37,163 nt of DNA from the NCBI GenBank assembly GCA_900112915.1, contig FONK01000017.1, positions 1 through 37,163 of the forward strand. Direction: 5' to 3'. How positions within the stretch are numbered: position 1 is the first letter of the stretch; each line of letters opens with the position of its first letter. Source of the DNA: Peptostreptococcaceae bacterium pGA-8. GTDB lineage: Bacteria > Bacillota > Clostridia > Peptostreptococcales > Anaerovoracaceae. A program made the position numbers and the translations under genes. Shown here in pieces: positions 15,798 through 24,068 of this stretch. The notes beneath the pieces were generated by a model. The model was not told where the DNA came from, did no database searches, and worked only from the letters and a program-made list of their open reading frames with translations.

Positions 15798-17349
15798 TTT
15801 CGACCTCCCTGCTCTGCTCCACACCATCTATGTCTCTGATATTGCCGAAAATCACCTGAGATTCATTTCCTGATTTATGTATATCTGACACATCCACATT
15901 AAGCTCTCTCGCTAAGATTTCCATAACCTTAGGCATGCAGAAGCCGCCTTGGCATCTACCGGATCCGCCTCTCACTCTTCTTTTTATTCCATCTAAAGTT
16001 GTTGCCCCCAAAGGTCTGTTAATGGCCTCGATTATTTCACCCTCTGATACAGACTCGCATCTGCATATTATATTGCCGTATCGGCCATCCTCAGCAATAA
16101 TCTCAGCTCTTTCTTCAAAGGTCATTTCCTCCATATGAGTAAAGCCCTTTCTATTGCCATTCCATGTACCCTTTGGTTTCTCCTCCAGCCTCATTGATTT
16201 CTTAACAAATTCCACAACAAAAGGCCCTATTGCCGGGGCACAGCTTAAGCCGGGAGATTCTATTCCGATTACATCTATGAAATTGTCACATCCAAGAGCA
16301 TTTTCAATTATGAAATCATCTCTCTCACTGTGGGCACGAAGCCCTGCAAAAGATGTGATGATTCCGCTTCTCGGCGGCAATGCCTCTACTGAATGCCTTG
16401 CCTTATCCATAATCTCATCAAGTCCTGCCTTAGATGTATTATTTCCCTCTTTTCCATCTATGTCAAAGGCATTCGGCCCTATCATCATATTGCCATGAAC
16501 CGTCGGTGTAACGAGAACGCCCTTCCCCAATTTACTTGGAAGCTGGAAAATCGTTCTTTCTGTAAAATCTCCGTGTTTCTTATCGTAAAGACAATATTCT
16601 CCCCGTCTTGCAATTAAATGCTCCTTATTGGAAGCAACCATATTATGAATAAAATCTCCATATACACCGGCTGCATTTATAATCATCTTGGCTCTAATAT
16701 TAGCCTTATCTGTTCTTATTTCATAAAAGCCTGCATTATTCTTATGACAAGACTCATCCTTCCCGACAGTCTGCGTCGGCTTATCAATGCCTAAAACCTC
16801 CGTATTCAGAAAAAACTCAACACCGTTTTCAGCAGCATTTTCGCCTAAAGCAACGGTTAAATTAAATGGACAGACTATGCCTGAGCTTGGTATATGCAAG
16901 GCCCATTTCACAGCCTTGCTTAAGTTCGGTTCGAGAACTCTAGCCTTATTTCCGCTGATGATTTCTAAGCCCGCAACACCGTTCTTTTCCCCACGAGCCT
17001 TCAAATCCTCCAAAACAGCTAATCCATCCTCTGTAATTGAGATTACCATTGACCCGTTATTTTTGTAGGGGAAATCAAGTTCCTTGCTCAATGCCGCCAT
17101 ACTCCCTGCCCCTTCAATATTAAGCTTGGCCTTTAAGCTGCCCGGCTCCGCATCGAAGCCCCCGTGAACTATACCGCTATTGGCCTTAGAAGTTCCCTCT
17201 CCTATATCAGTGTTTTTTTCGATGACACAAGCCTTAATCGTGTACTTAGACAGCTCCCGGGCAATAGAACAGCCCGTAACTCCACCACCGATAATAGCAA
17301 TATCAAAATTCACTTTCTCCGTACCCATTTGTTCCACTTCATGCACCAC
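15784..17349 (-). CDS. GlpA-like FAD-dependent glycerol-3-phosphate dehydrogenase family protein
   Basis: The 521-residue flavoprotein starts with the FAD motif AIIGGGVTGCSIARELS and contains the DAO-fold stretches GTSKANSGIVHGGFD, IINAAGVYGD and the arginine-rich GLRAHSERDDF. Residues 426-475 form a BFD-like [2Fe-2S] domain with Cys429, Cys431, Cys466 and Cys471 (C-x-C ... C-x4-C). It likely oxidises glycerol-3-phosphate or a related 2-hydroxy compound, with electrons leaving through the two partners encoded next. The start is uncertain: GTG 17349 sits 11 bases after the murT stop, ATG 17328 is the alternative, and neither has a strong ribosome site. No glycerol kinase or facilitator gene is nearby. 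Confidence 0.9.
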   Translation of the reverse strand: MVHEVEQMGTEKVNFDIAIIGGGVTGCSIARELSKYTIKACVIEKNTDIGEGTSKANSGIVHGGFDAEPGSLKAKLNIEGAGSMAALSKELDFPYKNNGSMVISITEDGLAVLEDLKARGEKNGVAGLEIISGNKARVLEPNLSKAVKWALHIPSSGIVCPFNLTVALGENAAENGVEFFLNTEVLGIDKPTQTVGKDESCHKNNAGFYEIRTDKANIRAKMIINAAGVYGDFIHNMVASNKEHLIARRGEYCLYDKKHGDFTERTIFQLPSKLGKGVLVTPTVHGNMMIGPNAFDIDGKEGNNTSKAGLDEIMDKARHSVEALPPRSGIITSFAGLRAHSERDDFIIENALGCDNFIDVIGIESPGLSCAPAIGPFVVEFVKKSMRLEEKPKGTWNGNRKGFTHMEEMTFEERAEIIAEDGRYGNIICRCESVSEGEIIEAINRPLGATTLDGIKRRVRGGSGRCQGGFCMPKVMEILARELNVDVSDIHKSGNESQVIFGNIRDIDGVEQSREVENENH

Positions 17350-17360
17350 TTTCTTATAAA

Positions 17361-18641
17361 TTATAGTAGACCCCTTGTCTTTAATGCCTTTTTAACTGAT
17401 GCCAAGGCTGTGTAATTGCCCAGGAAGTATCCTCTAAGTCCGCTCTTGACCATAGCCTCCGTTGCCTCGTCCGCTCCACATTTGATGATATTTACCTGAG
17501 GAAGCTTCTCCTTAACTGCCTCTTCTGACGCATCCCTTGCCTCACCACAAAGGTAAATGGTTTTCAGCTTCGTGTTTCCCAGGTTCTCAAACAAAACAGA
17601 CTCGAGCCAGCCGGTATCAACGCCGTCAGCTTCTCTGTTATTTACCGCAAACAGAAGATTAAATGCCTCCTCTTCCCTTGCAATAAGGTCGATCGACAGG
17701 TTGGCGCCTGACGGATTTTTCACCAGGTTCACAAAGGCTTCTCCTCCGTTGAGCATAAACTTTTCCAGTCGTCCTTGTCCAACCTTCGCATTGCTGATTT
17801 TTTCTTTGAGCATTTCCGCATCAAGTCCCTCTTCAAGAGCAACAGAAAGAGCTGCCGCAGAATTATAGACCATATAAATTGCATCTTCCGGTGCCTCAAA
17901 GCAGTCGCATCCCAAGGTGAATTTTTTGCCGGAAATCTCCCTTGCAAGATACTTTATTTCCGGATGCCCATATCCGCACTCACAGTTAAAATCCCCCAAA
18001 TGGTCATAGACATTTCTGTCGTAGTTCAGTTCAATTCCGCATTTAGGGCAATTAACCGCAACTGCTCCGCCGGCATCAGCTTCATCGACGCCAAAGTAGA
18101 TGCAATCATTTTTAATCAGGCTGCCAACATATGACGCCATAGGGTCATCGCCGTTTATATAAACCCTTGTGCCTTCAGGTATGCTTTTAGCAAGCCGAGC
18201 GGCCAATATCTCGGCGCTGCCGAATCTATCAACCTGGTCCTGAAAAAGATTAGTAATTACAGCTGTATTCGGATGTATTATTTTTCCGATAGTTGCAAGA
18301 TTGCCTTCATCCACTTCCAAGATTAATACATCGCCTGCTACATTGAGAGAAAAATCAGCATTTTTTATAATGGTGCTGGCAATTCCGATTAAAACATTGG
18401 CCCCATTGTCATTGGTAACCACATCTTTTCCGTCGCCTCTGAAAAAGTCAACAAGATATTTTGTGACAGAAGTTTTGCCGTTTGTTCCTGTAACCATAAT
18501 TACCTTTTTCGGCAATGTCATATGACTTAACAAATTAGGTGACAGCTTAAGAGCCAAGCTTCCCGGAAGACCGGATCCTTTCCCTATAAGTCCACCTAAT
18601 GCTAAAGTTAATTTGCCCACCAGTAATGCCAATTTATCCAT
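17361..18641 (-). CDS. murT: MurT-type Mur ligase (lipid II isoglutaminyl synthase subunit)
   Basis: The 426-residue protein has the Mur-ligase P-loop TGTNGKTSVTKYL (about 51-63), a middle domain with ILEVDEGN and AVITNLFQDQVDRFG, a Cys4 zinc ribbon (CPKCGIELNYDR, then FNCECGYGHPE) and a C-terminal DUF1727 region. That ribbon is specific to MurT, which works with the glutaminase GatD to amidate the D-Glu of lipid II stem peptides. No gatD is next to it: upstream is an intergenic stretch and a TlpA-like gene, downstream the GlpA-like gene. ATG 18641 has GAGGAG 8 bases before it. It heads a four-gene operon with its own promoter. Confidence 0.93.
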   Translation of the reverse strand: MDKLALLVGKLTLALGGLIGKGSGLPGSLALKLSPNLLSHMTLPKKVIMVTGTNGKTSVTKYLVDFFRGDGKDVVTNDNGANVLIGIASTIIKNADFSLNVAGDVLILEVDEGNLATIGKIIHPNTAVITNLFQDQVDRFGSAEILAARLAKSIPEGTRVYINGDDPMASYVGSLIKNDCIYFGVDEADAGGAVAVNCPKCGIELNYDRNVYDHLGDFNCECGYGHPEIKYLAREISGKKFTLGCDCFEAPEDAIYMVYNSAAALSVALEEGLDAEMLKEKISNAKVGQGRLEKFMLNGGEAFVNLVKNPSGANLSIDLIAREEEAFNLLFAVNNREADGVDTGWLESVLFENLGNTKLKTIYLCGEARDASEEAVKEKLPQVNIIKCGADEATEAMVKSGLRGYFLGNYTALASVKKALKTRGLL

Positions 18642-18699
18642 ATATCATACTCCTCATTTATCGCTAATTTTCTATTTTATTATAAAAACCATAAATATC

Positions 18700-18728
18700 A
18701 TTGTACTACCTTCCGTAAAAAATTTCAA
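18700..18728 (-). promoter_or_regulatory. Promoter of the murT operon
   Basis: On the minus strand TTGAAA (18723-18728) and TACAAT (18700-18705) are 17 bases apart, 59 bases before the murT start. Confidence 0.6.
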
Positions 18729-18794
18729 ACTATTTAAATCGTAGCACATCAAATATTATACTGCATTTTGCTCCTGTCCACTAGTTTTTATTCC

Positions 18795-18840
18795 AAAAAA
18801 TTATCGGCATAGATAGCCAAAATACTATCTATGCCGAATA
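18795..18840 (-). terminator. Terminator of the ferredoxin/TlpA operon
   Basis: TCGGCATAGATAG (18804-18816) and its 13-base complement (18825-18837) form a perfect stem with an 8-base loop, followed on the minus strand by TAATTTTTT. It lies about 90 bases after the TlpA-like stop; two more hairpins lie in between. Confidence 0.85.
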
Positions 18841-18924
18841 GACTTCTTTTTTAAGGTCATCTGTAACCTTATACTGCAATGCTGCGGATGCTTTCTTAGG
18901 GAAAGCATCTGATTTAAAAGCTAT

Positions 18925-19479
18925 TTACATTTTTTTGTTTCTGCTGATAGCCTCCTCAATCCTTTCATTTATGACTTTCTGCTGCCCTTCATCATTAATT
19001 GCTCCAACTATAGGATCTCCGACAATTTTGCCGCTTTTATCAACAACTACGGTTGTTGGAAATGCATTTATGGATTTAATAAGATCGGTCATTTTTTCGC
19101 CTTCTTTAATTTTGAGATTAGGGAAGGTTACCTTGCTTGATTTTAAAATCTTCATAATCTCCTTATCTACATCTTCCTTGCCGGCGTCTGTGCATATTCC
19201 AATCAACTTGGCGTTTTTATCCGCAAGCTTTGCACTCATCTTCTCAAGGTCAGACATTTCCTCTATACATGATTGGCATCCTGTATACCAAAAATTTATA
19301 ACGGTAGCTTCATTTTCCTTAAAAACGCTCTCGGTATACTTATTTCCCGAAAAATCCTCCGCCTTAAACGAAGGGAAATTTTCATTGGCCGCAATTTCCT
19401 TTGAACCGCATGCTGCAAGGGGAACCAACAGCAACATAGCGGTTATGATACATATAACTTTTTTTAATCCTTTTTTCAT
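18925..19479 (-). CDS. TlpA-like thioredoxin-fold lipoprotein
   Basis: The 184-residue protein has a lipoprotein signal with lipobox LAAC (Cys24), then a thioredoxin fold of TlpA/ResA type: ATVINFWYTGCQSCIEEMSD with active site Cys-Gln-Ser-Cys, and the cis-proline strand NAFPTTVVVDKSGKIVG. It would be anchored outside the membrane and act as a disulphide reductase. The CQSC centre is unusual compared with the common CxPC, which usually shifts the redox potential. It lies 46 bases after the membrane ferredoxin gene and likely receives electrons from it. Confidence 0.93.
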   Translation of the reverse strand: MKKGLKKVICIITAMLLLVPLAACGSKEIAANENFPSFKAEDFSGNKYTESVFKENEATVINFWYTGCQSCIEEMSDLEKMSAKLADKNAKLIGICTDAGKEDVDKEIMKILKSSKVTFPNLKIKEGEKMTDLIKSINAFPTTVVVDKSGKIVGDPIVGAINDEGQQKVINERIEEAISRNKKM

Positions 19480-19525
19480 AATTTCCTACACTCCAATCTT
19501 TCTTTTTCTCCAATTGTTTATTAAC

Positions 19526-20443
19526 TTAACTTTGATTATTATTTTTCGCCTTATTTTTGCAGCTTGCACATCCTGAAAGGGATGTTGAAATAGCTCCTGT
19601 AGGACATGCATCCACGCATTTACCGCATCTTATGCATTCCAAAGCACTTTGATTTGATGACATGTCTACATCCATCTTACATGTCCTCTTGCATTTACCG
19701 CAATGTACGCACAAAGACTCATCTACATGGTACTTATAAAAGGATACCTTGTTGAATAAAGAGTAAAATGCTCCAAGAGGACAAATCCATTTGCAAAAAG
19801 GTCTATAGAAGAATATTGATAAAACAACAAAGCTTAAGAGAATAATAAACTTCCATGTAAACAGCTTTCCAAGCGTAGCTCTAATAGAAGCGTTGGCAAT
19901 AGCAAGGGGAATGCCGCCTTCTAATATTCCCTGGGGACAAATATACTTACAAAAATACGGGTCCGACCCTCCAGCTTTATTAACAATCAGTACTCCCAAG
20001 AACCAAACAAAAACTAACAATATGACATACTTAAGATATCTCAGGTATTTTAAATTCTCCGTGCTGAGCTTCTTTGTGGGAATCTTATGCAGTAAATCCT
20101 GAAACCATCCAAATGGACATAAAAATCCACAGATAAGCCTTCCTGTCAGCGTTCCGAACAAAATCAGGATTCCGATGATATAGTAGGAGAAATTAAATTT
20201 GGAGCTTCCTACTACTGCCTGAAATGAGCCGATAGGACATGCTCCCGTTGCTCCGGGACATGAGTAGCAATTCAGACCTGGTACACATACCTGCTTCGCC
20301 GCCCCGGTGTATATTGTACCTTTGAAAAAATTCCAAACATGAACATTTGTCATTAAGGTTGCTGCACCTTGAACAGCCCCTCTGTTTTTCCTCAATATAG
20401 AGAAAAAGTTTCTTTCTTTTATCCATTCAAAAAATCTATTCAA
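19526..20443 (-). CDS. Membrane 4Fe-4S protein of NapH/CcoG type
   Basis: The 305-residue protein has several membrane helices and many cysteine motifs: CYSCPGATGACPIG near the start, the repeated CGFLCPFGWFQD, CKYICPQGI and CKWICPLGAFYS, and at the C-terminus two ferredoxin clusters, CVHCGKCKRTC and CIRCGKCVDACPTGAIS. It likely moves electrons through or along the membrane to the TlpA-like partner. Start is TTG 20443, directly after the TAA of the small CXXC gene and behind GGGGAT; no ATG fits, so it is probably translationally coupled. Confidence 0.92.
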   Translation of the reverse strand: MNRFFEWIKERNFFSILRKNRGAVQGAATLMTNVHVWNFFKGTIYTGAAKQVCVPGLNCYSCPGATGACPIGSFQAVVGSSKFNFSYYIIGILILFGTLTGRLICGFLCPFGWFQDLLHKIPTKKLSTENLKYLRYLKYVILLVFVWFLGVLIVNKAGGSDPYFCKYICPQGILEGGIPLAIANASIRATLGKLFTWKFIILLSFVVLSIFFYRPFCKWICPLGAFYSLFNKVSFYKYHVDESLCVHCGKCKRTCKMDVDMSSNQSALECIRCGKCVDACPTGAISTSLSGCASCKNKAKNNNQS

Positions 20444-20587
20444 TTAACCAATCCCCACACATTCCAAACAAACTCTAACGGCCTTTGAAAAAACAGTGTC
20501 TACTTCTCCGCGGTATGCGCCATATGCTGTAAACAGTATGCCCACCAGAAAAAGTCCTATGCTGATCCATTTATGTGATCTAGCCAT
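20444..20587 (-). CDS. CD1871A family CXXC motif-containing microprotein
   Basis: A 47-residue protein with one membrane helix (about 8-25, [18 protein letters not shown]), the conserved YRGEV, and a C-terminal CLECVGIG carrying the Cys-x-x-Cys pair. It matches my memory of the small Clostridial CD1871A family in helix position, YRGEV and C-terminal CLEC. A strong AGGAGGTGG lies before the ATG, and the stop touches the TTG of the membrane ferredoxin gene. The conserved order CXXC microprotein, ferredoxin, TlpA suggests the three make a membrane redox relay. Confidence 0.88.
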   Translation of the reverse strand: MARSHKWISIGLFLVGILFTAYGAYRGEVDTVFSKAVRVCLECVGIG

Positions 20588-20660
20588 AAATTCTACCACC
20601 TCCTACGGTTATTATAACATTCATGATATAAAGTTTATATGTTAAGAAAATATTTATTTG

Positions 20661-21803
20661 CTATTTTATCGGCAAAATTATTTCAAATATGCTGCCCTTC
20701 GGAATATTGTCCTTAACTGATACAGTGCCTCCAAGCCGACCGACTATGTGCATCACAAGGGCCAAGCCGATGCCGCATCCGCCGGTGCCTCTATTCCTTG
20801 ATTCATCAACCCTATAGAATAAATCAAAAATACGCAATTTATCCTCATCGCAAATACCCACTCCGGTATCCGAAATCTTAATCCGCACATTATCTTCTTC
20901 AGCCTTTACATCGACCTCCACACATCCACCATATTCATTATATTTAATTCCATTTTCTATTATGTTGAACAGTCCCCTCTCCAAGATTTGATCATCGGTA
21001 TTAAGTACCACATCATCACCCTTTATAATGAGTCGCACATTATTTTGAAGTGCCATATCTTCCAAATCAAAAAAAATTTCATCAAAAATCTCATTAAGGC
21101 GTACTTCTCTTTTTTGTAGCTCCCTATTAGTGCTGAGCAGCATAATGCTCTCTACCATTTCTGAAAGGCGGATTATATTATCTTGTATTGAGTTTACAAA
21201 ACTGTCAATTTCACCATCTCCGCCTAATCTCTTCTTCTTAAAAACATCAATTCTCGCCGACAGTATTGCAAGGGGCGTCCTCACCTCATGTGCTACATTT
21301 ATACTGAATTTTTTCTGACGCTCATACCCGTCATAAATTTCACTAAATGCTCTGTCAAGGGTCATAGCAAGCTTTTGAACTTCCAAATCACCGGTTTCCA
21401 TTAAAAATTCATTCTTTTCATAGCTTGCTTTCTCAATATCCATAATTGAAACCTTTTCCGTCAGCTGCTTCAGGGGTTTCATAACACCTCTAATTACAAT
21501 GTAAAAGGTGATGATTCCAATGCCCGTAACTCCCAGGGAAATTATAGCCGTGTATATGAGAAATTCGGTTCGTGACGGGATTTCATCTGATCGAAATATC
21601 AACAATGCATCTTCTTTAGTTGCTTCTACATTGTTTAAGTCCAGCTGCATCCTTTCCAACAATCTCTCCATAGCGTAGCTCTGATAATAATTTATGCTTA
21701 TGTATAGAATACTTATCATTGCAAGAAATATCACAATTACTGCAAGAATAAGCTTAAATACAATGGTTTTTCGCATATTGGTTATGCGGCTAATAATCTT
21801 CAT
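20661..21803 (-). CDS. Membrane sensor histidine kinase
   Basis: The 380-residue kinase has TM1 at about 17-39, a short extracytoplasmic part of about 40 residues, TM2 at about 82-104, a HAMP segment, HisKA with FSINVAHEVRTPLAIL (His172), N-box FNIIENGIKYN, D-x-G box DTGVGICDED and lid GGCGIGLALV. All catalytic boxes are intact. It overlaps the regulator gene by 14 bases. The small outer domain suggests membrane or intramembrane sensing. Its neighbours are the redox trio and the surface protein; no direct target can be read from the sequence. Confidence 0.94.
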   Translation of the reverse strand: MKIISRITNMRKTIVFKLILAVIVIFLAMISILYISINYYQSYAMERLLERMQLDLNNVEATKEDALLIFRSDEIPSRTEFLIYTAIISLGVTGIGIITFYIVIRGVMKPLKQLTEKVSIMDIEKASYEKNEFLMETGDLEVQKLAMTLDRAFSEIYDGYERQKKFSINVAHEVRTPLAILSARIDVFKKKRLGGDGEIDSFVNSIQDNIIRLSEMVESIMLLSTNRELQKREVRLNEIFDEIFFDLEDMALQNNVRLIIKGDDVVLNTDDQILERGLFNIIENGIKYNEYGGCVEVDVKAEEDNVRIKISDTGVGICDEDKLRIFDLFYRVDESRNRGTGGCGIGLALVMHIVGRLGGTVSVKDNIPKGSIFEIILPIK

Positions 21804-22464
21804 CTATTATATATCCTTTCCCAATAGCATTTTCTATCAGGTTGTGACCTGTTGCCTCCTTAATTTTTTTCCTCAAAGAAACCATATGCACCCTGACTGT
21901 GTTGCTGAAGCTGTCAGCTTCGTCTCCCCATACATGCTCCAAAATTTCGTGTTGCGTAATATATGATCCCATATTCAATAATAGATATTCCAGAATTCCC
22001 AGTTCTTTATTCGTAAGATTCAATTCTTCATCTTCCACATAGGCTCTACGCCTTATGGTATCAAGCCTAACAGAACCGCAATATATATCCGCCTCCGGCT
22101 GAATTGCCTTGCGTCTTAGAAGGTTTCTTATTCTTGCCTCCAGCTCTGCAAAATAAAAAGGTTTCACCACATAGTCATTGGCACCGTAATCGAGACCTTT
22201 TACACGGTCAGCTACATCTGACCGAGCCGTCAATAGAATTATGTTTAATTCCTTGTTGTATTCTCTAACCCGTTTAAGGACATTAAAACCGTCTATTCCC
22301 GGCAGATTTATATCGAGTATGACTAAGTCATACTCTTCAGTATAACATAATGTCTCCGCCTCAATGCCGTTTTCAGCTGTATCAACAATATAGCCTGATA
22401 ATCTGAGACCTTCTGCAATGCTTTCCAGCAGCTGGACCTCATCCTCTACAACTAAAATTTTCAT
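21790..22464 (-). CDS. OmpR/PhoB-family response regulator
   Basis: The 224-residue regulator has the acidic pocket VVEDE, phosphoacceptor Asp51 (LVILDINLPGIDG), a conserved Thr in ILLTARSD and Lys in VVKPF, then a winged helix with LTNKELGILEYLLLNMGSYITQHEI in outline, TVRVHMVSLRKKI and IGKGYII. Length and motifs are standard. No strong ribosome site is seen directly before ATG 22464. A terminator separates it from the surface-protein gene upstream. Confidence 0.94.
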   Translation of the reverse strand: MKILVVEDEVQLLESIAEGLRLSGYIVDTAENGIEAETLCYTEEYDLVILDINLPGIDGFNVLKRVREYNKELNIILLTARSDVADRVKGLDYGANDYVVKPFYFAELEARIRNLLRRKAIQPEADIYCGSVRLDTIRRRAYVEDEELNLTNKELGILEYLLLNMGSYITQHEILEHVWGDEADSFSNTVRVHMVSLRKKIKEATGHNLIENAIGKGYIIDEDY

Positions 22465-22497
22465 ATTATTTTCTATTTATCCCTTCATAGCTAATGC

Positions 22498-22538
22498 AAT
22501 AAAATGGCGGTAAATTCACGAGAAATCTACCGCCATCT
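22498..22538 (-). terminator. Terminator after the surface-protein gene
   Basis: ATGGCGGTA (22504-22512) pairs with TACCGCCAT (22528-22536); on the minus strand it is followed by TTTATT. It lies between the surface-protein gene and the response regulator. Confidence 0.75.
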
Positions 22539-22592
22539 TCAGTAATGTATTCTTTATAATCTGCCTTTAACCGATGATAAAGCAGCTACAGC

Positions 22593-22978
22593 TTATTTGT
22601 CCTTAGACTTTTTAAGTCCCAAAATTGCTATTCCCGCAATTACTATTGCTGTAAGTGGAATTAAAAGGTTTGATTTGTCAACTGTTACAGGTGTTTTTGC
22701 CGGTGCTTTATCATTTGGCTTTACAGCCTTTTCCATCGGTTTACTTGCTGATACTAGAGTATTGTTTTTCTTTTCAGCTGATGCTGTAGTGTTGTTTTTC
22801 TTTTCAACTGTTCCTGTAGTATTATTTTTCTTTGCAGCTATAATTTCAAAATTCGCATCAGCCTTTCCATTTTCGGATTCGATGGTAATCATATGCTTTC
22901 CGTCAGAAAGCATATTCAAAAATTCAGGCTTTAAAAATACCTTTGTTGAACCTTCTGAGACAATAATATATTCATTAT
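22593..22978 (-). pseudogene. C-terminal part of the surface protein, out of frame
   Basis: From about 22978 the minus strand continues the protein in another frame: NEYIIVSEGSTKVFLKPEFL, then LSDGKHMITIES, then three near-identical ten-residue units built on EKKNNTT, then a hydrophobic helix LLIPLTAIVIAGIAILGL and the basic tail KKSKDK. This is the end of a cell-wall or membrane-anchored surface protein, though no LPXTG is visible. The closest internal ATG is 22919, with no good ribosome site. One extra A in the A-tract at 22982-22987 would fuse it cleanly to the N-terminal part. Confidence 0.8.
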
Positions 22979-24004
22979 TTATTTTTTACCGTCTACATGA
23001 GCAGCTTTAAAACTGTCAAAAGGTGCATCAGATACGAATTCCAACCCGCCTTCAGTCCCCTTCGTCCAAGACTGATTCATGCCTTTTATAATCTTATATT
23101 CCACCTGTTTCGGCGGCACCACCGTATTGTCAATCTTCTTATAGGTTGCTCTTATCCTAACCACTCGTGCCGGCATTTCGAAGCTTGTATCTGCAGCCAT
23201 CTTGTCGGCGAATTTAACATCTCCGCCCTCTATGACTTCCCAACCTGCAAATACTTCTCCCTCATTTGCCTTAAAAGCTTTAATTTCAATTCTGGTTCCT
23301 GCGGCTGCCTTAAAATAGTCTGTAACACCCTTTTCAACTATCAGGTCATAAACCTTTTCCCAACGTGCATATACCGTCTGATCGCTTTTGAAAATGGTAT
23401 TGGCGGTAACCTTTTCGTCTCCATCTTTTTGTGTATACCAACCTAAAAATTTGTAATCATTTCTGAATACGGCAGGAATATTAGTCAGCTTTCCTTCTTC
23501 ATCTGTCATCATCGGCTCCTGCATATGCTCTGCACCCATTACATCAAATTTTATTGTATATTTTGACGGTAGCGGCAGCGCTCCATTTTCAGGGTTCACC
23601 TTCAAAGTATATACTTTGGAATCTTGTCCGAATTTGTTCTTAGCTGTAATTTTAAATTTAAAAACTCCGGATGATTTAGCCTTTCCAAATATGCGTCCTG
23701 TACTATATTGTAGTCCTAAAGTCCCTTGAGGAAAAGAAAAATCGTTTCCTTCATCCTCCAGTTCCCATTCGTCGGGCTTTTCTCCGGTATACTTAAGCTC
23801 AGTGTAGTACTCCTCTCCTACCTTAGCCTCAGGGAGCGAATCTGTAGCTATTACAGGTGCTGAATTCGCTTCATTCATATTTGCAGCTTCATTCCCATTT
23901 ACAGCTTCATCCTCTGCAAATGCAAACAGGTTTCCAAAGGTAACCAATGATAATGCCATGCACAGAGACATAATCATACCCACCAATAACTTTTGTTTTC
24001 TCAT
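22979..24004 (-). CDS. Secreted surface protein, N-terminal part (Ig-like and InlB-type repeat domains)
   Basis: The 341-residue product has a Sec signal peptide (ending near LFAFAEDE), a putative Ig domain (about 48-137; APVIATDSLPEAKVGEEYY, YSTGRIFGKAKSSGVFKF), then a Listeria-Bacteroides/InlB B-type repeat (about 145-215; KFDVMGAEHM, FLGWYTQKDGDE, VYARWEK) and an all-beta region to the end. Translation stops at HVDGKK because the A6 tract at 22982-22987 leads straight into TAA. The rest of the protein follows in the -1 frame. Such proteins sit on the cell surface, in adhesion or wall structure. Upstream, a TTGCTT-17-TAATAC promoter overlaps a palindrome at 24054-24068. Confidence 0.85.
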   Translation of the reverse strand: MRKQKLLVGMIMSLCMALSLVTFGNLFAFAEDEAVNGNEAANMNEANSAPVIATDSLPEAKVGEEYYTELKYTGEKPDEWELEDEGNDFSFPQGTLGLQYSTGRIFGKAKSSGVFKFKITAKNKFGQDSKVYTLKVNPENGALPLPSKYTIKFDVMGAEHMQEPMMTDEEGKLTNIPAVFRNDYKFLGWYTQKDGDEKVTANTIFKSDQTVYARWEKVYDLIVEKGVTDYFKAAAGTRIEIKAFKANEGEVFAGWEVIEGGDVKFADKMAADTSFEMPARVVRIRATYKKIDNTVVPPKQVEYKIIKGMNQSWTKGTEGGLEFVSDAPFDSFKAAHVDGKK

Positions 24005-24053
24005 TTAACAACATCTCCTAACATATATTTTATTCTCTGTATGAACGCTTTAC

Positions 24054-24068
24054 AGTATTAGTAATACT
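24054..24068. promoter_or_regulatory. Palindrome in the surface-protein promoter
   Basis: AGTATT-AGT-AATACT is a perfect 6-bp inverted repeat. On the minus strand its right half overlaps a likely -10 (TAATAC) 17 bases after TTGCTT, so it may be a repressor site. The rest of 24005-24304 is AT-rich and shows no gene. Confidence 0.4.

Noticed and set aside
20588-20660. Clean promoter before the CXXC microprotein gene
   Set aside because: TATAAT is present but no -35 at 16-18 bases, so I do not list it.
22979-22990. Programmed -1 ribosomal frameshift at the A6 tract
   Set aside because: The tract lacks a full X-XXY-YYZ heptamer (the base before is T), and no strong downstream pseudoknot is visible; a one-base deletion is simpler.
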